Notes under the pieces: generated by a model
What the model saw: the letters and a program-made list of their open reading frames with translations, nothing else
Told to the model about the DNA's origin: nothing
Database searches by the model: none
DNA from: an uncultured Bacteroidota bacterium
GTDB taxonomy: Bacteria > Bacteroidota > Bacteroidia > Chitinophagales > Saprospiraceae
NCBI GenBank assembly: GCA_937926185.1
Contig: CALEYM010000018.1
Location: 1-5,678 of the forward strand
Reading direction: 5' to 3'
DNA: 5,678 nucleotides
Made by a program: the position numbers and the translations under genes
Part shown: piece after piece, positions 1 to 5,678 of the stretch
Position numbering within the stretch: position 1 is the stretch's first letter
How the letters are laid out: each line of letters begins with the position of its first letter

Positions 1-54
1 CCTCTAAACCCTCTAAACCCTCTAAACCCTCTAAACCCTCTAAACCTCATAAAC
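1..54. repeat. 9-bp tandem repeat array (CCTCTAAAC unit), cut by the window edge
   Basis: Five perfect consecutive copies of CCTCTAAAC fill positions 1-45, followed by a degenerate copy (CTCATAAAC, 46-54). The array starts at base 1, so it probably continues outside the window and its true copy number is unknown. It ends 16 bp before the start codon of the regulator gene. The unit is a multiple of three, so copy-number change would not shift a reading frame crossing it. Two of the three forward frames are open through it. It is probably an intergenic simple repeat, but a low-complexity C-terminal tail of an upstream protein cannot be excluded. Confidence 0.9.
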
Positions 55-70
55 CCCCTTCAATTAAGCT

Positions 71-1609
71 ATGAATCATAAACAGCTCCTGATACTGCTT
101 TTGATCGTTTGCCATGCCGGTCAGTTGTTCGCGCAACTGTCATCCGCCGCGCTGGAGGCGGCGGTGCGGGAAAAAAAGTGCGCTGACATAGCCGCCGATC
201 TGGAAAAAACGCCCCTCCTCAGCGAGGGCATGAAATTCAACGCCGCGGTCTGTTTGTACCGCAACGGCGATGTTGAACGGGCGCTGACCCTTTTCCGGGA
301 AGTACGGCAACTGGAAGCGGAGAAACAACACCTGGCTGCCTTTTGGGTGGCCAAATGTTATACCGCTCTCCGGCAGGATAGCCTGGCGCTGGCCTGCCTG
401 CAAGCTATTCCTCCGGGCGTGCTTAACTTCAGGATGTTGTCGCAGCCTGAATTTGAAAGCCTGGCCCGAAACAACGGGGCGTTTATCCGGCTGAAACGTT
501 CGCTGGAACCCGGGTTCAACATCTGGACGGCTATGCTCGCGGTCATTGCAGTATCAGGACTGTTTATCGGATTGCTTTTAATATTTGGAAAATCGCGGTT
601 TTCCGCGGGCGAAAAACGGCTGTCGGTCGTGGTATTTTCCTTTGCGCTCATCCTGATCGCCTATATCCTGATCTGGACGGGCTACAACGCGTTTTTCCCC
701 TATTTGCAAAACTGGTGGCCGTTTCTAACCTTTCTGGTCGGCCCTTCGCTGTATTTTTATTTAAAAGATACTTTTAAGGAGGATTACACGGCACGGGAAG
801 CCGCTTTGCATTATATCGTCCCGGCCGTTTCGGGTTTGCTGACGCTGCCCGCGTTTTTGTCAGACTCTGGGGTGCAGCCAGGCCTTGTTTCCGATCTGAA
901 CATCATCGGTTCATCGCCCACTTTACTTACCGGGCACCTGCTTTTTTACACGGTACGCATTTGGGCAATGACCAAAAACGAGTGGCAGGTGGATGCCAAT
1001 ATCATGATCTGGACGAGAGTCGTAGCCTGGGGAATGGGCTTTTACACCTTTGCTTTTATTTCCTATTTCGTACTGGTACGCTGTTCATTTTTCAATCCGG
1101 AATGGGATTACGCCATCAGTTTTGTCATGGCGCTGGGTATTTTGACCATAGCCTACATGGGGCTGGTGCAAAAAAGGGTGTTCAGCAGCGAACCCATCGG
1201 CCATTTTTTGCCGGTTAAAAAATACAAATCTTCCACGCTGACTGAAAACGCGGGCGAATCCATCAAACGGAAAATGGAACAGCTGCTGCGGGAGGAACAG
1301 GTGTTTAAGGAAAACGAACTGCGGCTCGACGACCTGGCCGCCTATCTCAACACCGGACGCCACCAGTTGTCGCAGGTCATCAACGAGCATTACGGGGTCA
1401 ATTTTTTTGAACTGATCAACCGCTACCGGATAGAGCACGTGAAACGTTTGCTGGCCGACCCCAGCTACAGCCAGTATACGATCATTCAGATCGCTTACGA
1501 GTCGGGTTTTAACAATAAAGTCTCTTTCAACCGGTATTTTAAACGGGAAACCGGCGTTACGCCTTCCGCTTACCGGATGATGTTGCAGGAAAAAGGTTGG
1601 CTGAACTAA
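71..1609 (+). CDS. Membrane-bound AraC-family transcriptional regulator with periplasmic TPR-like domain
   Basis: A 512-residue one-component regulator that likely senses a signal at the cell envelope and controls transcription directly. Residues 1-22 look like a cleavable signal peptide (hydrophobic LLILLLIV core, likely cut near LFA-QLSS). Residues about 23-148 are a soluble helical region with TPR-like pairs around 56-112 and four cysteines (37, 61, 96, 109). Seven hydrophobic segments follow, near 151-173, 183-205, 214-232, 246-263, 282-300, 313-337 and 347-366. A periplasmic N-terminus plus seven spans puts the C-terminus in the cytoplasm, as DNA binding requires. Residues about 398-505 form the AraC domain with two helix-turn-helices: DDLAAYLNTGRHQLSQVINE (420-439), then IIQIAYESGFNNKVSFNRYF with the GVTPSAYR signature (495-502). 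ATG at 71 is chosen because the signal peptide begins there; no Shine-Dalgarno sequence is visible. Family assignment is firm; ligand and target genes are unknown. Confidence 0.93.
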   Translation: MNHKQLLILLLIVCHAGQLFAQLSSAALEAAVREKKCADIAADLEKTPLLSEGMKFNAAVCLYRNGDVERALTLFREVRQLEAEKQHLAAFWVAKCYTALRQDSLALACLQAIPPGVLNFRMLSQPEFESLARNNGAFIRLKRSLEPGFNIWTAMLAVIAVSGLFIGLLLIFGKSRFSAGEKRLSVVVFSFALILIAYILIWTGYNAFFPYLQNWWPFLTFLVGPSLYFYLKDTFKEDYTAREAALHYIVPAVSGLLTLPAFLSDSGVQPGLVSDLNIIGSSPTLLTGHLLFYTVRIWAMTKNEWQVDANIMIWTRVVAWGMGFYTFAFISYFVLVRCSFFNPEWDYAISFVMALGILTIAYMGLVQKRVFSSEPIGHFLPVKKYKSSTLTENAGESIKRKMEQLLREEQVFKENELRLDDLAAYLNTGRHQLSQVINEHYGVNFFELINRYRIEHVKRLLADPSYSQYTIIQIAYESGFNNKVSFNRYFKRETGVTPSAYRMMLQEKGWLN

Positions 1610-1623
1610 AAAAATATCTTGGC

Positions 1624-1631
1624 TATCTTTG
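1624..1631 (+). promoter_or_regulatory. Bacteroidota-type -7 promoter box (TATCTTTG) for the penicillin-binding protein gene
   Basis: TATCTTTG matches the Bacteroidota -7 consensus TAnnTTTG exactly and lies in the short gap between the regulator stop and the penicillin-binding protein start. The best -33 candidate is TTG at 1597-1599. Its spacer of 24 bp is slightly longer than usual, so that element is weak. Transcription would start at about 1637-1639, giving a leader of roughly 46-48 nt before ATG 1685. This suggests the gene can be expressed independently of the regulator gene. It also rules against an upstream TTG start at 1619, which would lie before the transcript begins. Confidence 0.6.
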
Positions 1632-1684
1632 TACGTCGGTTTCAGTACCGGCGTTTTAAACCCGCAACATCCCGACTATCAGTT

Positions 1685-4378
1685 ATGTCCGAACCGCAAC
1701 ATCTGATCAACATAAAAGCCGCCCACCAGCAGCAACGGCTGCCGTTGTACCGGAAAATACTGCGCTGGATCTGGCGCCTGGCCACGCTGGTCGTCGTATC
1801 GGTGCTGACCATTTTTATCGTCATCAATTTCACGGCCATTCCTTCCTTCCGCGAACTGGAAAACCCCAACTCCGCGCTGGCCAGCGAGGTGCTGGCGGGC
1901 AACGGCGAAGTGTTGGGGCGCTATTTTATCGAAAACCGGGTGCCGGTATCCTACGAAGACCTCAGCCCGCACCTGGTGAACGCCTTGATCGCCACGGAAG
2001 ACGAACGTTTTCGCGAGCACAGCGGCGTGGATGCGCGGGCCGTGGCGCGGGTGGTGGTGCGCACCATCCTGCTGCGCGACCAAAGCGCCGGCGGCGGCTC
2101 CACCATCACCCAGCAGCTGGCCAAAAACCTGTACTCCGATCGCAATTTTGCCGACATGTCGAAGATGGAAAAACTCTTCGCCCTCATGTACCGCAAACTG
2201 CGGGAATGGATCACCGCCATTAAAATAGAAAAAAGCTACACTAAAGAGGAAATCCTCGCGATGTACCTCAACCAGGTGGACTTCGTGAACAACGCTTACG
2301 GCATTCGCGCGGCGGCAGAGGTGTATTTTGGCAAAACCCAGGATAAGCTGAACATCGAAGAAGCCGCCACGCTCATCGGCATGCTGCAAAACCCCTCGCG
2401 CTACAACCCCAACACCTACCCGGAGCGCTGCATCCGTCGCCGCATGGTGGTGTTGTACCAGATGTGGCGCAACGGCATACTCACCGAAACGCAGTACGAC
2501 AGCCTCAAGGTATTGCCGCTCGACATGAGCCGGTTTAAAAAAGTCACTTTCACCGACGACACCGCGCCGTACCTCTGCGCCGAACTGAAAAAAGACGTGC
2601 AAGCCATTCTCGACAAACCCGAACACCGGAAATCGGACGGCTCGAAATACAATATTTACAAAGACGGCCTGCGCATCTACACCACCATTGATCCGGCGTT
2701 CCAGAAACACGCCGAGGCCGCCATGCGCGAACACATGCGCAAAACCCAGAAACGTTTTTTCGAGGTGTGGCGAAACCGCGACCCCTGGAGCTACCGCACC
2801 CGCGAAACCGGCGATGCGGAAATCAGCCAGCGCCGGGAAGAATTCTGGAAACTCATCCGCGGCGGCGACCGCTACCAGCAGATGCGGCCCAAATACCTCG
2901 GCGCACTGAGCGAGCGCATTCAGGAAAAATACAATTTTGAACTCCAGGACTCCGACATCCTGCGCATGCTGGCCGATGAAAAAGACGGCAAAACCATCAC
3001 CTCGATGGTGGCCAAAAACTGGATCAGCGCGCAGGATGCCGCCAATTACCGGAGAATAATGGGTAGCGGCGACTGGCCGGAGATCAAAAAACAATGGAAT
3101 ACCCTGCAGAATGCCATTCTGGGCAAACTCCGTACGCCGGTAAAAATGAAAGTGTTCAGCTGGGAAGCCCCTAAGTTTGAAAAGGACACCCTCATGTCGC
3201 CCTACGACAGCCTGCGCTACCACCGCATGTTCCTGCAAACGGGCCTGCTGGCCGTGGACCCCGTCAGCAGCGAGGTGAAAGCCTGGGTGGGCGGCATCAA
3301 TTTCAAATATTTCCAGTTCGATCACGTGCGCACCATGCGGCAGGTGGGTTCCACGTTCAAACCGTTTGTGTATTCCACGGCCATCGCCCAGCAAAGCATC
3401 AGCCCCTGCTACCAGGTGTACGACATCGCCGTGACCATCCCGAAACACTACCAGAATTTTACCCTGATCTCCGACTGGACGCCCAAAAACTCCACCGGCA
3501 CCTACTCCGGCAGCCTGCTTTCCCTGAAAGAGGCGCTGAAAGGTTCCGTCAACTCTGTCAGCGCCTTTCTGATGAAACAAATGGGCAGCCCCGAACCCGT
3601 GCGCGGCCTGCTCAACAACATGGGCGTCGACTCCAGCGCCCGCCGCCCCGACGGCGAGTACCGCATCCCTAAACAACCCTCCATCTGCCTCGGCGCGGCC
3701 GACCTCACCGTGTGGGAAATGACCGCCGCTTACGCCACTTTTGCCAACAAAGGTCTGTACGCCAAACCTTACGTCATCAAAAAAATAGAAGATAAAAACG
3801 GCCGGGTTATCTACCGCGCCCTGCCCGAAGAACACCAGGCGCTGCCGCCCAACGTGAACTATGTGATGCTCGACATGCTCAAATACAACCTGCGCGGCGC
3901 CCCGGGCATCAACAAACTCAAAAGCGAAGTGGGCGGCAAAACCGGCACCACCAACGACTACACCGATGGCTGGTTCATGGGCGTCACGCCCCGGCTCGTC
4001 GTAGGCACCTGGGTAGGCGGCGAAGACCGCTGGATCCGCTTCCTCAGCCTCGCCGAAGGCCAGGGCGCCCGTATGGCCCGCCCGATCTTCGCCGACTTCC
4101 TTCAACGCCTGGAAACCGACAAAACCGCCGGCTACGACTTCAACGCCCGCTTCGAACGGCCCGGCGGCGACCTCGGCATCGAGATCGACTGCTCCAAGTA
4201 CCAGTCCGCCTACGGCCCCGCCGGCGACGGCGACGAAGAATTCGCACCCGACCTCTACAACGACGAAATTCCCGACGAAGAATCCGTACCCGGCGGTACC
4301 GTGCCCAAAGGCGGGCAGACAAAACAGCCCGCGAAAAAGCCGGATTCGAGCTTTGGGGACGAGTTTGACGGGGGGTGA
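1685..4378 (+). CDS. mrcA: Class A penicillin-binding protein 1A (bifunctional peptidoglycan glycosyltransferase/transpeptidase)
   Basis: It polymerises lipid II into glycan strands and cross-links the stem peptides, acting at the outer face of the inner membrane. The 897-residue protein starts with a short cytoplasmic tail and one membrane anchor (about 27-49). The GT51 domain shows EDERFREHSG (catalytic Glu105), GGSTITQQLAKN (137-148), RKLRE (Glu174), KEEILAMYLN (187-196) and GIRAAAEVYFGK (206-217). The transpeptidase domain shows the SxxK motif STFK (Ser556 nucleophile, Lys559), SVN (621-623) and KTGTT (752-756). All catalytic motifs are intact. About 150 residues (350-498), rich in charge and tryptophan, separate LRIYTTID from the transpeptidase core. 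The C-terminus (from about 850) is an acidic, Pro/Gly-rich tail. ATG 1685 is preferred over TTG 1619: residues before it are non-conserved, and the promoter box lies downstream of 1619. The symbol follows general usage for PBP1A; paralogues may exist elsewhere. Confidence 0.95.
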   Translation: MSEPQHLINIKAAHQQQRLPLYRKILRWIWRLATLVVVSVLTIFIVINFTAIPSFRELENPNSALASEVLAGNGEVLGRYFIENRVPVSYEDLSPHLVNALIATEDERFREHSGVDARAVARVVVRTILLRDQSAGGGSTITQQLAKNLYSDRNFADMSKMEKLFALMYRKLREWITAIKIEKSYTKEEILAMYLNQVDFVNNAYGIRAAAEVYFGKTQDKLNIEEAATLIGMLQNPSRYNPNTYPERCIRRRMVVLYQMWRNGILTETQYDSLKVLPLDMSRFKKVTFTDDTAPYLCAELKKDVQAILDKPEHRKSDGSKYNIYKDGLRIYTTIDPAFQKHAEAAMREHMRKTQKRFFEVWRNRDPWSYRTRETGDAEISQRREEFWKLIRGGDRYQQMRPKYLGALSERIQEKYNFELQDSDILRMLADEKDGKTITSMVAKNWISAQDAANYRRIMGSGDWPEIKKQWNTLQNAILGKLRTPVKMKVFSWEAPKFEKDTLMSPYDSLRYHRMFLQTGLLAVDPVSSEVKAWVGGINFKYFQFDHVRTMRQVGSTFKPFVYSTAIAQQSISPCYQVYDIAVTIPKHYQNFTLISDWTPKNSTGTYSGSLLSLKEALKGSVNSVSAFLMKQMGSPEPVRGLLNNMGVDSSARRPDGEYRIPKQPSICLGAADLTVWEMTAAYATFANKGLYAKPYVIKKIEDKNGRVIYRALPEEHQALPPNVNYVMLDMLKYNLRGAPGINKLKSEVGGKTGTTNDYTDGWFMGVTPRLVVGTWVGGEDRWIRFLSLAEGQGARMARPIFADFLQRLETDKTAGYDFNARFERPGGDLGIEIDCSKYQSAYGPAGDGDEEFAPDLYNDEIPDEESVPGGTVPKGGQTKQPAKKPDSSFGDEFDGG

Positions 4379-4380
4379 AT

Positions 4381-4430
4381 TTTGTTGATTTGTTGATTGG
4401 AGCGGCCATGATTAACCAATCAACAAATCA
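4381..4430. repeat. Perfect 15-bp inverted repeat with internal 8-bp tandem repeat; possible terminator
   Basis: TGATTTGTTGATTGG (4386-4400) is exactly reverse-complementary to CCAATCAACAAATCA (4416-4430), with a 15-nt loop (4401-4415). The left arm overlaps a direct duplication of TTTGTTGA (4381-4388 and 4389-4396). The hairpin begins 8 bp after the penicillin-binding protein stop, a good position for ending that transcript. However, the stem is AT-rich and no T-run follows, so it is not a textbook intrinsic terminator. It could instead be a dispersed intergenic repeat or an operator for the small gene remnant that starts 33 bp downstream. Confidence 0.85.
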
Positions 4431-4456
4431 CCTTTGCCCAAAAATCCTTAAGTTTG
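4429..4456 (+). promoter_or_regulatory. Candidate -7 promoter box(es) upstream of the small gene remnant
   Basis: TAAGTTTG at 4449-4456 matches TAnnTTTG exactly and ends 6 bp before the ATG at 4463, so a transcript from it would be essentially leaderless. A second, one-mismatch box, CACCTTTG at 4429-4436, overlaps the end of the inverted repeat and would give a leader of about 20 nt. Neither has a clear -33 TTTG at normal spacing. The short motif could occur by chance, so confidence is low. Confidence 0.35.
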
Positions 4457-4462
4457 CCATCC

Positions 4463-4700
4463 ATGACAGCAAAAGAAACATACATCCGCCATCGCCGCCC
4501 GTTATTCTGGTCGGTAAACGAAGATAGATTATCCGATGTCAGCGATGAGCTATTGGTGGACACCATTCTCAATTATGGGGCGCTCTGGATGAGGTCCGGG
4601 AATTGATCAAGCTTTTAGATTTAAGGCAGGTTGCCGCCATTTTTTATAAAACGACTGTCAATCGCAACCGGCACAACTATTTTCCGGAAGCCACCGACGA
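4463..4700 (+). pseudogene. Frameshifted, 3'-truncated small gene resembling AbiEii-linked partner proteins of Bacteroidota
   Basis: Starting at ATG 4463, the frame reads MTAKETYIRHRRPLFWSVNE and continues to DELLVDTILNYGAL, then stops at TGA 4604-4606 after 47 codons. In the frame beginning at 4585 the same kind of protein resumes: LDEVRELIKLLDLRQVAAIF, YKTTVNRNRHNYFPEA. Removing one CT from CTCT at 4583-4586 joins the halves into NYGALDEVRELIKLL, so a 2-bp duplication is the simplest explanation. From memory, this pattern (basic start, LFW, DELLV..ILNYG, DEV.ELI, NYFPP) matches roughly 90-residue Bacteroidota proteins, DUF6922-like, usually encoded just upstream of AbiEii-type nucleotidyltransferase toxins. 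Recognisable similarity ends near 4693, at the edge of the convergent gene, so the last 10-20 residues and any toxin gene are missing. Molecular function of the family is not established. A sequencing error could mimic the frameshift but not the truncation. Confidence 0.7.
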
Positions 4701-5678
4701 TCAGGCCCCGATGACCCACTGTTCCAGCGCGCCGGCAATTTTCCGGTCGTTGGCCAGGCGCGGCACCTTGTTTTGTCCGCCCAGTTTGCCTTCGCTTTTC
4801 ATGTACTCCCGGAACGCGTCGCGGCGCAGTGGCCGGATCACCAGCGGACGCAGGATATTGCCGGTGATCAGGTCGTCGTAGTAGATGTTTTGCGCGCGGA
4901 GGCGGGCATCCACGTCGAGCGCAAAGGCTTGAAGATCGGGAGGCTGGTTGTCAAATTCAACGAACCATTCGTGGTATGGCATGCCGCCTTCGGGCGGGCT
5001 TACCCGCGGGGCTACCGTGAATTCGACGATCCGGATACCGGCCGCGTTGGCTACCGGCAACAGGGCTTCTTCCACTTCTTTCCCGATCACGTGTTCGCCG
5101 AAAGCCGAAATAAAGTGTTTGATACGTCCGCTCACGATCAGCCGGTAGGGGTTTTTGCTGACAAACTGCACCGTGTCGCCGATGTTGTAGCCCCAAAGCC
5201 CGGCATTGGTGTTCAGGATGAGGGCATAGTTCACGCCGGGTTCCACGTCGCGCAGCCAAAGGCGGGTGGGATTTTCCCTGAAAATTTCATCGGCGGGAAT
5301 AAACTCGAAAAACATGCCCGCGTCGGCATTCAGCAATAAGCCTCCTTCGGATGGAAAAGTATCCTGAAAGGCGATAAAACCCTCGGAGGCGGGGTAGGTT
5401 TCGACGGTATCGATCCTGCCGCCGGCGAGTTCCTCCAGTTTGGCCCGGTACGGCTCGAAATTGACGCCGCCGTACACGAATACGGAATAGTTGGGGAATA
5501 TTTCGCGTACGCTGCGTTTGCCCGTGCGGGACAGCAGACGTTCGTAGTACATCTGCACCCAGGGTGGAATGCCGGAGATCAGGCGCATGTCGGCCCGGAC
5601 GGTCTCGTCCACGATCCGTTCCAGTTTTTCTTCCCAGTCTTCGATGCAGTTGGTGCGCCAGCCGGGCAATTGGTTGGT
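4701..5678 (-). CDS. GH3 auxin-responsive promoter family protein (acyl-adenylate/amido synthetase-like), N-terminus outside the window
   Basis: A member of the GH3 branch of the ANL adenylating enzymes, cytoplasmic, with no signal peptide or membrane span in the visible part. Plant GH3 enzymes activate a carboxylate with ATP and join it to an amino acid; substrates of bacterial members are largely unknown. The last 325 codons are visible, and the frame stays open to the window edge (TNQLPGWRTNCIEDW). Since family members run to about 500 residues, the first third, with the P-loop-like SSGTS motif, is missing. Visible motifs are YPASE (5382-5396; plant YASSE, motif II), YNIGD (5175-5189; YRxGD, motif III), GRIKHFISAFGEHV around 5100-5129, and QNKVPR near the C-terminus. 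The lysine of QNKVPR (4767-4769) aligns by position with the catalytic lysine of plant QxKTPR. A TTG at 5667-5669 is internal, not the start. The gene is convergent with the penicillin-binding protein gene. Family is secure; substrate is unknown. Confidence 0.92.
   Translation of the reverse strand, partial: TNQLPGWRTNCIEDWEEKLERIVDETVRADMRLISGIPPWVQMYYERLLSRTGKRSVREIFPNYSVFVYGGVNFEPYRAKLEELAGGRIDTVETYPASEGFIAFQDTFPSEGGLLLNADAGMFFEFIPADEIFRENPTRLWLRDVEPGVNYALILNTNAGLWGYNIGDTVQFVSKNPYRLIVSGRIKHFISAFGEHVIGKEVEEALLPVANAAGIRIVEFTVAPRVSPPEGGMPYHEWFVEFDNQPPDLQAFALDVDARLRAQNIYYDDLITGNILRPLVIRPLRRDAFREYMKSEGKLGGQNKVPRLANDRKIAGALEQWVIGA

Noticed and set aside
1..45. Telomere-like array, because CCCTCTAAA resembles the plant telomere unit CCCTAAA
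   Set aside because: The unit is 9 bp rather than 7, and the flanking genes are clearly bacterial, so the likeness is coincidental.
1085..1438. 117-codon minus-strand open frame within the regulator gene
   Set aside because: It is antisense to the conserved AraC domain and shows no independent coding signal.
1619..1684. 22-residue N-terminal extension of the penicillin-binding protein from a TTG codon
   Set aside because: The -7 box at 1624-1631 lies inside it, so the transcript would begin after the TTG. ATG 1685 also gives a normal short cytoplasmic tail before the membrane anchor.
1679..4105. 808-codon open frame on the minus strand, antisense to the penicillin-binding protein gene
   Set aside because: Its translation is a monotonous mix of Ala, Val, Gly, His and Phe without a recognisable domain. 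It is the expected shadow of a GC-rich coding strand whose forward frame carries every PBP motif.
4603..4881. 92-codon plus-strand open frame as an independent gene
   Set aside because: Only its first 30 or so codons resemble a real protein, and these continue the frameshifted remnant. From about 4701 on it is antisense to the GH3 gene.
4773..5339. 188-codon plus-strand open frame opposite the GH3 gene
   Set aside because: It has no recognisable domain and lies entirely within the minus-strand GH3 frame, which has conserved motifs throughout.

Overview
The window reads as a stretch of a Bacteroidota chromosome, most likely from the Chitinophaga/Cytophaga side of the phylum. This is inferred from four things: a TAnnTTTG-type -7 box at 1624-1631, start codons without Shine-Dalgarno sequences, a membrane-embedded AraC-type regulator of a form common in that phylum, and a bacterial GH3-family protein close to those found in Bacteroidota. 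No rRNA, tRNA, CRISPR array, intact transposase or phage gene is visible.

Layout, left to right. Positions 1-45 hold five perfect copies of a 9-bp unit, with a decayed sixth copy, running off the left edge. A 512-codon gene (71-1609, +) follows. It encodes a signal peptide, a TPR-like periplasmic domain, seven membrane spans and a C-terminal AraC DNA-binding domain. After a 75-bp gap with its own promoter box comes a class A penicillin-binding protein (1685-4378, +), which has all the expected glycosyltransferase and transpeptidase motifs. It also has a large charged insert between the two domains and an acidic tail.

The 322-bp gap at 4379-4700 is not empty. It contains a perfect 15-bp inverted repeat immediately after the penicillin-binding protein stop, promoter-like boxes, and the broken remnant of a small gene (4463 to about 4700, +). 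That remnant resembles the small partner proteins often found beside AbiEii-type nucleotidyltransferase toxins in Bacteroidota. It is disrupted by an apparent 2-bp CT duplication and has lost its 3' end. The GH3-family gene (4701-5678, -) faces it and runs off the right edge, so only its C-terminal two thirds is present.

The genes do not form an obvious pathway. The regulator and the penicillin-binding protein are codirectional, but the promoter box between them suggests separate expression. The GH3-family gene is convergent. I see no convincing new multi-gene system. The points most worth a second look are the decayed small gene with its hairpin, the insert in the penicillin-binding protein, and the 9-bp repeat abutting the regulator start.
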